A DNA stretch of 64,000 nt. Source: Sulfuricurvum sp. Lineage in GTDB: Bacteria > Campylobacterota > Campylobacteria > Campylobacterales > Sulfurimonadaceae. Under the pieces are notes generated by a model, which worked only from the letters and a program-made list of their open reading frames with translations, made no database searches and was not told the DNA's origin. A program made the position numbers and the translations under genes. The stretch spans positions 62,001 to 126,000 of the forward strand of contig NZ_JAUYFF010000010.1 of NCBI RefSeq assembly GCF_030691015.1, written 5' to 3'. Position 1 is the first letter of the stretch, and each line of letters starts with the position of its first letter. Below are positions 8,669-16,102 of this stretch, piece by piece.

Positions 8669-8872
8669 ATGTTCAATGTAAAAATGGAAAAAGAGTGCGG
8701 CTGCTTTAAACGAAGCGGTATGGAAAGTGTTAAAACTTACGAAAACAAAGATGATGCCATGATAGAAGCTGCGCAGTGGGCGGAAGAGATGAACGAAACT
8801 TTTTGTCAAAAACACAATTTTACTATCGTTGAAGAGGGCAATGATCTCATCATCAAAGTAGAGATGAACTAA
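8669..8872 (+). CDS. Small conserved-looking protein of unknown function
   Basis: I do not recognise a named family. The 67-residue protein starts with a CGCFKRSG segment (Cys10, Cys12), continues with an Ala/Glu-rich helix, and ends with a beta-like stretch DLIIKVEMN; a third Cys is near 46. There is a strong TAGGAG site before the ATG and a terminator overlapping the stop, so it is a credible single-gene transcript. Two close cysteines suggest redox or metal binding, but this is a guess. Confidence 0.75.
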   Translation: MFNVKMEKECGCFKRSGMESVKTYENKDDAMIEAAQWAEEMNETFCQKHNFTIVEEGNDLIIKVEMN

Positions 8873-8892
8873 GGGGAAACTTTTTCCCTTAG
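8869..8892. terminator. Bidirectional terminator containing both stop codons
   Basis: CTAAGGG (8869-8875) pairs with CCCTTAG (8886-8892), extended by a G-U and A-T pairs through GGAAA/TTTTT. The plus-strand TAA (8870-8872) and the minus-strand TAA of the cytochrome gene (8891-8889) are both inside the stem, so one hairpin can end both convergent transcripts. Confidence 0.7.
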
Positions 8893-10079
8893 AGCGCTAA
8901 ATTTAACTTCTTAATCACCATTTTCTTCGACCAAATCGGATCTTTCAACTCTAACATTTCCCGCACTTCATCATTCACCAATCGATACGAAACAATCACA
9001 CTAACACTATCCGCACCCACAGCCGTAGGTAACGTAAAGGTTTTTGACCCAAGAGCTGGAATTGAGACACTGCTGATTGTTTTTGCCGCCAAATGAGGAA
9101 CAGTAGCTTTCCCCCGTTTATTGACATAATGGGATGTGAGTGAAAATGTCTCTGTTTTAATAATTTTCTTACCGCTCATATAGTGTGCATCGATCACAAT
9201 TTCCCGTGATCCAAACCCGCTTGGAAGGGAATGGGGCTGAGGATTACTGATCGTCACTGCGATTGCATTAGCGATTTTTTTTGCCTCTACATTGAGCGCG
9301 CCTTGCCACATCGACTCGGTATGCGCCCCTTTGAAGCTATGATCACGAATAAGCCGATTATGTACTTTGCCGTTGGCATCACGCAACGTAGCGGCCACTC
9401 CAACTTTACGCGGCCCCATATGACAATCGACACATTGCTTAGTAGCACTATTAAACTCTGTTTGCATTGAGGTAAAGCGGTGTCCCTCTTCCGAAGTGTC
9501 ATTCGCATGACAGACAAAACAGAGCTGATTGGGGTTAGTATCCATAAAAGGACGCTGTTCAACCTTATGATAGGGGGACTTGGCATCGGCATAAGGACCG
9601 CTCATAATGCCTGATTTCATCCAGCTAACCCGATGGATTCCTCGTTTACTATCGGGAAGCTCATCATGAATTTGATCAATGTTGTGACAAACGACACAGT
9701 TAATCCCCTCAGAGATTTGATCGCTTTTAAGGGCTTTGGTTGCGGCGGAATCTTTATCCAGTTTTAACGAGGCTATGGCTTCATATTCAGCCGTTGTAGA
9801 CGTAACAGAGATACGAGGATTGTGGCAGGCCGCACACTCTATTTTAATCGTATTCAGCGATTTTCGATTATTTTTACGGGCGACATAATCGATTGTTTTT
9901 TGAAAATACTCATCGTTATCGTAATGGGATTTTGCATGCCAAGACTCTTCCCACTGCTTCACAATATGGCTATGACAGGCTTTACATTTGCCGGAATCTT
10001 TAAACTTATCTCCGACTTGAACCGCGATTGCAGCATAAAGACTCACACTGATAATACTCAATAGCCATAGTGAACGCAT
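8889..10079 (-). CDS. Periplasmic pentaheme c-type cytochrome (cytochrome c554-like)
   Basis: A 396-residue exported multiheme electron carrier. A signal peptide covers about residues 1-19. Five CxxCH heme sites are visible: CKACH, CAACH, CVVCH, CFVCH and CVDCH, all in the N-terminal 230 residues. The C-terminal 160 residues have no heme site and look beta-rich. The spacing resembles the cytochrome c554/c-prime family that moves electrons in nitrogen or sulfur metabolism. It starts nine bases after argF with an AAGGGG site and is the last gene of hemB-argF-cytochrome. The physiological partner is unknown. Confidence 0.87.
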   Translation of the reverse strand: MRSLWLLSIISVSLYAAIAVQVGDKFKDSGKCKACHSHIVKQWEESWHAKSHYDNDEYFQKTIDYVARKNNRKSLNTIKIECAACHNPRISVTSTTAEYEAIASLKLDKDSAATKALKSDQISEGINCVVCHNIDQIHDELPDSKRGIHRVSWMKSGIMSGPYADAKSPYHKVEQRPFMDTNPNQLCFVCHANDTSEEGHRFTSMQTEFNSATKQCVDCHMGPRKVGVAATLRDANGKVHNRLIRDHSFKGAHTESMWQGALNVEAKKIANAIAVTISNPQPHSLPSGFGSREIVIDAHYMSGKKIIKTETFSLTSHYVNKRGKATVPHLAAKTISSVSIPALGSKTFTLPTAVGADSVSVIVSYRLVNDEVREMLELKDPIWSKKMVIKKLNLAL

Positions 10080-10088
10080 TTGTACCCC

Positions 10089-11009
10089 TTAACGATGTTT
10101 ATCTAACCAAACCATTAACCCTTTTTGCGCATGAAGACGGTTCTCCGCCTCTTCAAAAATTAAACTCTGCTTCCCTTCCAATACCGCTTCACTCACTTCA
10201 ACTCCACGATATGCCGGAAGGCAATGTAAAAAGATAGCGTCTTCACGTGCAAGTGCCATCAACGCTTCATCTACAATATATCCCTCAAAAGCACGAATAC
10301 GCTGTGCCTTTTCCTCTTCCTGCCCCATAGAAATCCATGTATCTGTGGTTACGACAGTAGCACCTTTAACCGCCTCTTTAGGGTCATTGGTGATCGTTAT
10401 TTTCGCACCGCTGTGTTCAGCAAATGCGAGTGCATCGGCGATAATAGCCGGATCACACTCATACCCCTTTGGGGTTGCGATACGGAGCTCAAAACCGAGT
10501 TTACCGGCAAGCATAAGCCATGAATGGGTCATATTATTGCCATCCCCCACATAGGCCACGATAGGATTTTTATCTTTACCGCACTCCATCATACTCATGA
10601 AATCGGCCAATAGCTGTACCGGATGATAACTATCACTAAGTCCATTGATTACGGGAACTTTAGAATGAAGAGCAAACTCTTCGAGCATCGACTGCTCATA
10701 GGTACGGATCATCACCATATCGCACATCGAAGAGATAACGCGCGCCGTATCTTTAACCGGTTCACCGCGTCCGAGATGGATATCGCGGTTCGAGAGAAAC
10801 AGAGCATGACCGCCGAGCTGATACATCCCTACCTCAAAACTGACACGGGTACGGGTAGAGCTTTTTTCAAAGATCATCGCCAACGTCTGTCCCGCAAGAC
10901 GGGGTTTGAGTACTTTGGCTTTGACCTCTTTTTTTATCTCTAAACCAATCTCTAAAATCTCTAAGATCTCTTCTTTGGTGTAATCTTTTAACGTTAAAAA
11001 GTGTCTCAC
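10089..11009 (-). CDS. argF: Ornithine carbamoyltransferase
   Basis: Forms citrulline from ornithine and carbamoyl phosphate in arginine synthesis. Diagnostic motifs are the carbamoyl-phosphate loop STRTR near residue 50, HPVQ near 129, and the ornithine-loop motif HCLPA near the C-terminus. A GTG start at 11009 is chosen because AAGGA sits six bases before it and it gives [14 protein letters not shown], the usual N-terminus (306 residues); the frame is open six codons further upstream. It is followed within ten bases by the cytochrome gene. Confidence 0.95.
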   Translation of the reverse strand: MRHFLTLKDYTKEEILEILEIGLEIKKEVKAKVLKPRLAGQTLAMIFEKSSTRTRVSFEVGMYQLGGHALFLSNRDIHLGRGEPVKDTARVISSMCDMVMIRTYEQSMLEEFALHSKVPVINGLSDSYHPVQLLADFMSMMECGKDKNPIVAYVGDGNNMTHSWLMLAGKLGFELRIATPKGYECDPAIIADALAFAEHSGAKITITNDPKEAVKGATVVTTDTWISMGQEEEKAQRIRAFEGYIVDEALMALAREDAIFLHCLPAYRGVEVSEAVLEGKQSLIFEEAENRLHAQKGLMVWLDKHR

Positions 11010-11055
11010 GGTGTTCCTTCGATACAAAAAACAATCATATCATAAAATTATTTCG

Positions 11056-12021
11056 TTAATTTAAAAGTGCTGCTACTTCTTTAGCATGGTAACTGATGAT
11101 GATATCAGCACCAGCGCGTTTAAACCCTACCATCGTCTCCATCATTACACGATTGTAATCGATCAATCCTGCATTACCGGCGAATTTGAGCATCGCATAT
11201 TCACCGCTGACGTTATACACCGCAAGGGGAAGGGAGGATGCTTCACGGATATCACGGATAATATCGAGATACGCCAATGCGGGCTTGACCATCAAGATAT
11301 CGGCACCTTGAGCTTCATCTGCCAAACTCTCTCGTATCGCCTCACGACGGTTTGCCGGATCCATCTGATAGGTAGAGCGGTCACCGAAACTCGGAACCGA
11401 TTCGGCAACATCACGAAACGGTCCGTAATAGCCGCTGGCAAATTTGGTCGAATAGCTCATAATCGGGAGATTGGCATATCCTCCCCCATCGAGGGCATCA
11501 CGCAACGTCGTAATAATCCCGTCCATCATCCCTGAGGGTGCAATCATATCGGCACCTGCACGTGCGTGAACCAATGCCTGCTGCGCCGAAATCCCGAGAG
11601 TCAGATCGTTATCAACCGTCTCATGGACATGATCGAGAATACCGCAGTGTCCATGATCGGTGTATTCGCAAAAACACAAATCGGTGACGACAAACATTTT
11701 AGGAAATGCACGCTTGATGGCGCGAACGGCTGTCGCAATAATCCCGTGATCACACAACGCATCGCTTCCGACCGAATCTTTCACGGCAGGGATACCGAAA
11801 AGGATGATCGAATAGATTCCAAGGGATTGAAGCAATTCACACTCTTTCAAAATCTCATCCAAAGACATTTGATAAACACCCGGCATTGACGAAACTTCCG
11901 TTTTTATCCCCTCACCGGGGCGAACAAATAATGGATATATAAAGTCATTGACCCCTACATGAGTTTCACGAACCAATGAGCGTAGTTGAGGATTTAGACG
12001 GGTACGGCGAAAACGCTCCAT
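11056..12021 (-). CDS. hemB: Porphobilinogen synthase (delta-aminolevulinate dehydratase)
   Basis: Condenses two 5-aminolevulinate molecules to porphobilinogen in haem synthesis. The 321 residues match the family. The metal-site segment [14 protein letters not shown] (about 115-128) has three cysteines, so this is the zinc-dependent type; the Schiff-base region [10 protein letters not shown] is present near residue 247. TTGGAG precedes the ATG, and a minus-strand TACAAT at 12060-12055 is a likely -10. It heads a unit with argF and a five-heme cytochrome, which would need the haem made here. Confidence 0.97.
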   Translation of the reverse strand: MERFRRTRLNPQLRSLVRETHVGVNDFIYPLFVRPGEGIKTEVSSMPGVYQMSLDEILKECELLQSLGIYSIILFGIPAVKDSVGSDALCDHGIIATAVRAIKRAFPKMFVVTDLCFCEYTDHGHCGILDHVHETVDNDLTLGISAQQALVHARAGADMIAPSGMMDGIITTLRDALDGGGYANLPIMSYSTKFASGYYGPFRDVAESVPSFGDRSTYQMDPANRREAIRESLADEAQGADILMVKPALAYLDIIRDIREASSLPLAVYNVSGEYAMLKFAGNAGLIDYNRVMMETMVGFKRAGADIIISYHAKEVAALLN

Positions 12022-12101
12022 AAATGTGACTCCAATTAAAAAAATAGTAAGTAGATTGTATCGCCTCTTCGTTTAATAATCCATTTTTTAGAAACACCTA
12101 T

Positions 12102-12107
12102 TATAAT
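12102..12107 (+). promoter_or_regulatory. -10 box overlapping the upstream ribA start codon
   Basis: TATAAT at 12102-12107 includes the A and T of the first in-frame ATG (12106) and lies seven bases before the second (12115). If used, transcription begins at about the second ATG. Confidence 0.5.
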
Positions 12108-12114
12108 GGCACTA

Positions 12115-12705
12115 ATGAAAACAATAACACCACTTTTTGAAAAATCATCCATTGCCAATCTCCCTAGCAAATACGGTCCTTTTAAAATCCGTGTCTACAA
12201 AGAGGGGATTCAAGAGCACTTAGCTATATTCACCGAAAACTTTGAGCGCCAAGAATCGCCGTTGGTTCGGATACATTCAGAGTGTCTCACCGGTGACACC
12301 TTCGGCAGTATAAAATGTGACTGTAACAATCAGTTACATAAAGGGCTAAAATTAATCGCCGAAGAGGGTGGACTGATCATTTACCACCGCCAAGAGGGAC
12401 GTAATATCGGCCTTCTCAATAAAATAAATGCCTACTGCCTCCAAGATCAGGGACGTAATACGATCGAGGCCAATGTCGAACTTGGATTTGCCCCCGATCA
12501 GCGCACCTACGATGTCGTCGGTGAGATTTTCAAAGATTTCGGTCTTCATAAAATCCGTCTCCTTACCAACAATCCTGCAAAAGTCACCGTCGTAGAGGGG
12601 CTAAATGTCGAGATTACGGAACGTGTTCCGGTGATTATCGACCCGAATCCTCATAATGAAGGATATTTAAAAGTCAAAAAAGAGCAGATGGGACACGATT
12701 TATGA
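12115..12705 (+). CDS. ribA: GTP cyclohydrolase II
   Basis: Opens GTP to the first riboflavin precursor. The zinc-binding segment [16 protein letters not shown] (about 60-75) has the three expected cysteines, and RQEGRNIGL is the GTP/arginine active-site motif. It is a stand-alone RibA without a fused RibB domain. ATG 12115 is preferred over ATG 12106, because a TATAAT box overlaps 12106 and neither has a clear ribosome site; the leader may be absent. The rsmG start overlaps its stop (ATGA). Confidence 0.95.
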   Translation: MKTITPLFEKSSIANLPSKYGPFKIRVYKEGIQEHLAIFTENFERQESPLVRIHSECLTGDTFGSIKCDCNNQLHKGLKLIAEEGGLIIYHRQEGRNIGLLNKINAYCLQDQGRNTIEANVELGFAPDQRTYDVVGEIFKDFGLHKIRLLTNNPAKVTVVEGLNVEITERVPVIIDPNPHNEGYLKVKKEQMGHDL

Positions 12706-13280
12706 GCCAATTGAAGCAGCTGTTAGCACAGCACAATGTGAACGTTCCCGAAGATTTTTTGGAAAAGATCGGTCAATACAAAGCTCTTCTGGAAAAATGG
12801 AATAAAATTCATAATCTAACGGGAGCCAAAACCCTCCAGCAAATCGATCAGTTTATCCTCGATGCGCTTATCCCGATCACTTTTCTTCCTAGCGTGAAAA
12901 AAGCGATGGATATCGGCACAGGAGCCGGATTTCCGGGGATGATTTTGGCAATCGCCCTGCCACAAACCCATTTTACCCTCGTTGAACCCCTCTCTAAACG
13001 TGCAAGCTTTTTACAGTTTGTAAAAGCGGATTTGGGTTTGAGCAACGTGGATGTCAAAGCACTCAGAGTAGAACAACTCTCAAGCGAGCCGTATGATCTT
13101 ATTACGTCACGCGCCGTTACCGATACCGAAATGCTTTTAAAACTCTCAAAACCGTTTTGCACCGAAGGGAGCCTTTTGCTCTTTTACAAAGGGGAAAAAG
13201 TGTATGATGAAATCGATGAAACACTCGATTACAAAATCATTGAGGCGGAAAATCGCCATTATCTGCTCATAAAGAGATAA
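12702..13280 (+). CDS. rsmG: 16S rRNA (guanine-527-N7)-methyltransferase
   Basis: SAM-dependent enzyme that methylates G527 of 16S rRNA; loss gives low-level streptomycin resistance in other bacteria. The 192-residue protein has the N-terminal [11 protein letters not shown] segment and the SAM motif [16 protein letters not shown] (about 68-83), both diagnostic. It overlaps the ribA stop by four bases, so translation is probably coupled, and it is followed within five bases by the small PP0621-like gene. Confidence 0.95.
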   Translation: MSQLKQLLAQHNVNVPEDFLEKIGQYKALLEKWNKIHNLTGAKTLQQIDQFILDALIPITFLPSVKKAMDIGTGAGFPGMILAIALPQTHFTLVEPLSKRASFLQFVKADLGLSNVDVKALRVEQLSSEPYDLITSRAVTDTEMLLKLSKPFCTEGSLLLFYKGEKVYDEIDETLDYKIIEAENRHYLLIKR

Positions 13281-13284
13281 GACC

Positions 13285-13491
13285 ATGCTAAAACTACTAT
13301 TATTGATCGGCGTTCTAGTCGGCGTTTATTACCTTTTCTTCAAAAAAAAGGCTCTTACTCCCCCCTCTTCGGATAATTCTCAAGAAGAGGCGATGCTTCC
13401 GTGTGCGGAGTGCGGTACCTATGTACAGGTAAAAGAAGCATTTATGCGTGATGGCAAATACTATTGCTCTCGCGAATGTTTGGAAGGCTAA
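13285..13491 (+). CDS. Small membrane-anchored PP0621-like protein
   Basis: A 68-residue protein with one N-terminal hydrophobic segment (about 2-17), a Ser/Pro linker, and a small cysteine domain: CAEC at about 39-42 and a final YYCSRECLEG. The four cysteines in two pairs suggest a zinc ribbon of the PP0621/TRASH-like kind; family membership is from memory and moderately sure. It is co-directional with rsmG (four-base gap) and the next gene (two-base gap). Function is unknown. Confidence 0.75.
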   Translation: MLKLLLLIGVLVGVYYLFFKKKALTPPSSDNSQEEAMLPCAECGTYVQVKEAFMRDGKYYCSRECLEG

Positions 13492-13493
13492 CA

Positions 13494-13886
13494 ATGCTGC
13501 TATTCGGTCATCCCTATGTCCCATCTGAGCCGTTTTACCATATCGACTCGATTGAGGCGTTGCGTCACACCCCCTCAAATTCCGTCGTTGCCCTTTTTTT
13601 TACCCCTGAAAATCTCGATATTATTGAACATCTACGCCTAAACAGCGTCCGTTTCGCACTTCATGTCGAAACCGCTACCGATGCCGTTATCGCCGAAAAC
13701 TTAGGAGCTTCGTATCTGATTGTTCTCCCAAAACATGGAGTAGAAATTCAAAAAGTAGCAGAACACTATCTTTTTGACGCCAAAGTGTTGGGATATATCG
13801 ATGCGGTAAAAGATTTAGACAATTTGATCGAAATGCGACTTGATGGAGCGATATTTTCAGATGCGATGATTAAGATTAACTCCTAA
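13494..13886 (+). CDS. Conserved hypothetical protein, 130 residues
   Basis: No named family recognised. The start is ATG 13494, two bases after the preceding stop; the frame is open further upstream but that would overlap the previous gene. The sequence MLLFGHPYVPSEPFYHI begins a mixed alpha/beta protein without signal peptide or membrane segment, and the pattern of a TIM-barrel-like or Rossmann half-domain (hydrophobic strand, then helix, repeated) is visible. It is the last gene of the ribA-rsmG run and overlaps the convergent alr stop by four bases. Confidence 0.8.
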   Translation: MLLFGHPYVPSEPFYHIDSIEALRHTPSNSVVALFFTPENLDIIEHLRLNSVRFALHVETATDAVIAENLGASYLIVLPKHGVEIQKVAEHYLFDAKVLGYIDAVKDLDNLIEMRLDGAIFSDAMIKINS

Positions 13887-14899
13887 TCAATCCACTCTCG
13901 TTTAATATCTTTATCCAAACACGCCAAAATCTCATATCCGATCGTCCCGACGGCGTTAGCATAATCATTGGCATTATCAAAAATTTTCAGTTGCTCCGCA
14001 TCGCTTGAAAAACTGGCACTATCCATAGAGATACGACCGCGAAGTGCTATCCCCTCCGGCGTCGTATAACGGTTGGAAGCAAGCCGATCCAGTCCGTTTG
14101 CATATCCCAAATCATAGGTGCTAACAACCTCATCTGCTAAAGCTTCATAAAGACCGTTATACCCTACCCGCTCTCCGGCTTTTAATACCCTTGTCGCCAT
14201 TCTATCTCCCCACAAAGAAAGGACACTTTTTAGAAGCGGTTGCGGCAAGCTTGTATCCATTTGTAAACATCCGTACAATGCGATACCGACTCGTACCATA
14301 TCATCACGGCACTCTGTGGAGCGAAACGTTCCCGCTGAATTGGAGATATGAAAACGTAACTGCCATCCGTACTTTTGAGCCAAAACATCCGCTCTCTTTT
14401 TGATCCCCTCAAAGCTCTGACGCTGCCAAAACCATTCTGAACTGAGGGTATCGGCAGCACGCAAATGGCTCATGACCCCGATACAGATGAGTCCCCGTTT
14501 TGCCATTTTTTCAAACGCTGCTTCGAGTTGTTCGGGGGAAATTCCGTTACGGTGCATCCCCGTATCAATTTTCAGCTCGACTCGCGCTCCGCTCGGATAG
14601 GCGGATATCTCTTCAAGAGAGTTGATGGCATAGCTGAATTTCGGATGGATATGGGTCGGTTTTTGGCCCAATACCAGAACGTTATCGAAGTACTTAACAA
14701 TCTCCTCGGCTTCACGTTCTAAGCGTACCACCGCTTGAGTAACTCCATACTGAGATGCCGCTTCGGCAATCATCTCAGCACCGTGGCCGTAGGCGTTATC
14801 TTTTAAAACGACCGCTATTTTATCTTTTCCACCGACTTGGTGTGCGATAATGTCAAGATTATGAATCAATGCCTTATGGCTTAATTTTATTGTTCCCAT
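13883..14899 (-). CDS. alr: Alanine racemase
   Basis: PLP enzyme that makes D-alanine for peptidoglycan. The PLP-lysine motif VVLKDNAYGHGA (about 32-43; the usual K-A/S-N-A-Y-G-H-G) and the C-terminal catalytic-Tyr region GRISMDS are seen. ATG 14899 is chosen, giving MGTIKLSHKALIHNL and 338 residues. A TTG six codons upstream lies over the -10 box. TATAAT followed by six bases then ATG suggests a leaderless mRNA. Its start is only 27 bases from the divergent agmatine deiminase start. Confidence 0.95.
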   Translation of the reverse strand: MGTIKLSHKALIHNLDIIAHQVGGKDKIAVVLKDNAYGHGAEMIAEAASQYGVTQAVVRLEREAEEIVKYFDNVLVLGQKPTHIHPKFSYAINSLEEISAYPSGARVELKIDTGMHRNGISPEQLEAAFEKMAKRGLICIGVMSHLRAADTLSSEWFWQRQSFEGIKKRADVLAQKYGWQLRFHISNSAGTFRSTECRDDMVRVGIALYGCLQMDTSLPQPLLKSVLSLWGDRMATRVLKAGERVGYNGLYEALADEVVSTYDLGYANGLDRLASNRYTTPEGIALRGRISMDSASFSSDAEQLKIFDNANDYANAVGTIGYEILACLDKDIKREWID

Positions 14900-14905
14900 A
14901 GTGGT

Positions 14906-14911
14906 ATTATA
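14906..14911 (-). promoter_or_regulatory. -10 box of alr, six bases before ATG
   Basis: TATAAT on the minus strand (14911-14906), then ACCACT, then the alr ATG. Transcription would start at about the A of ATG. The -35 region would be inside the divergent agmatine deiminase gene. Confidence 0.6.
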
Positions 14912-14926
14912 TTGCAAGGATTGTTA

Positions 14927-15940
14927 ATGCGTTATTTCCCCGCCGAATTTGAACCTCAAAGTTTTGTACAACTCATTTTTCCCCATCCCCAAAGCGATTG
15001 GGCACCCTATCTCGAAGAGGCGCGAGCATGTTTTGTCAACATCGCCTCTTCTGTTGCCCGCTATCAGCCCTGCCTCATTGTGTGTGACGATGTGAATCTC
15101 GTCAAAAGCTATTTTAACTCTCACGAGAATCTGATTTTCGTAGCCTATCAAAGCGATGACACATGGGCGCGTGATTGCAGTGCGCTAAGTGTTATCGACG
15201 AGGATGAAGATGAGCCTTTACTGCTCGACTTTACTTTTACCGGATGGGGCGGAAAGTTTGATGCCACGCGTGATAATGCGATGAGTTCGGCACTCTCTAA
15301 CGTCTACGGTGCACCCATGGAAAAAGTCAATCTTATCTTGGAGGGGGGCGGCGTCGAAACCAATGCAAACGGCTCATTGCTTACCACAGCCGAGTGCCTT
15401 CTTAATCCGAATCGTAATCCTCATTTAGATAAAAAAGGGATGGAAAAAGAGCTCAAAAAACACTTCGGTGTAGAACAGATTTTATGGCTAAACCATGGCT
15501 ATCTTGCGGGTGATGACACCGACAGCCATATCGATACCCTCGCCCGTTTTATTGATACGGACACTATTATGTATGTCAAATGCGACGATAAAACGGATGA
15601 GCATTACGATGCCCTTAAAAAAATGGAAGAAGAGTTGAGAGCATTACGTGACATCGATGATGAGCCGTTTAACCTCATCGCACTACCGATGTGTTCCCCA
15701 GCGTTTTATGAGGACGAGCGTCTTCCTGCTACCTATGCCAACTTTTTAATCATCAATGATGCCGTTTTGTTACCGATTTACAACGATCCGCATGACAACG
15801 AAGCCATAGAAATTTGTAAAAAAGCATTTTATGGTCGGGATGTCATTCCTATCGACTGCTCCGTCCTTATCCGTCAACACGGTTCCCTCCACTGCGTAAC
15901 GATGCAGTTTCCCGAAGATATATCCTTACGGATGGAATAA
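14927..15940 (+). CDS. aguA: Agmatine deiminase
   Basis: Hydrolyses agmatine to N-carbamoylputrescine and ammonia, a step from arginine to putrescine. It belongs to the peptidyl-arginine-deiminase fold. Seen: DTWARDCSAL near 75-84, LEGGGVETNANGSLLTT near 142-158, GDDTDSHIDTLARF near 197-210, and the catalytic Cys in GSLHCVTMQ near the C-terminus. ATG 14927 has AAGGA six bases upstream; a TTG at 14912 is less likely. 337 residues, normal length. Its own promoter must lie in or very near alr. Confidence 0.93.
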   Translation: MRYFPAEFEPQSFVQLIFPHPQSDWAPYLEEARACFVNIASSVARYQPCLIVCDDVNLVKSYFNSHENLIFVAYQSDDTWARDCSALSVIDEDEDEPLLLDFTFTGWGGKFDATRDNAMSSALSNVYGAPMEKVNLILEGGGVETNANGSLLTTAECLLNPNRNPHLDKKGMEKELKKHFGVEQILWLNHGYLAGDDTDSHIDTLARFIDTDTIMYVKCDDKTDEHYDALKKMEEELRALRDIDDEPFNLIALPMCSPAFYEDERLPATYANFLIINDAVLLPIYNDPHDNEAIEICKKAFYGRDVIPIDCSVLIRQHGSLHCVTMQFPEDISLRME

Positions 15941-16024
15941 AAGGGAAAAGCCCGAGTAGAGGAAATAGCCCGATGCAGCTAGTAAAATAAGGGTTAAAAC
16001 TATTTGTTTGATATTTAATTTCAT
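15926..16024 (-). CDS. Possible 32-residue single-span membrane peptide
   Basis: An open frame MKLNIKQIVLTLILLAASGY... with one strongly hydrophobic segment (about 8-28) fills the gap between agmatine deiminase, whose end it overlaps by 15 bases, and the TonB receptor. There is no clear ribosome site. The composition is that of a genuine small membrane protein, but chance cannot be excluded. Confidence 0.35.
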   Translation of the reverse strand: MKLNIKQIVLTLILLAASGYFLYSGFSLLFHP

Positions 16025-16102
16025 GGACAAAAGTATAACGACTTAACACTAATGTAACACTTCTTTCTTACAATTCTTCATATTTACTTAAGGATTAAAA
16101 GT

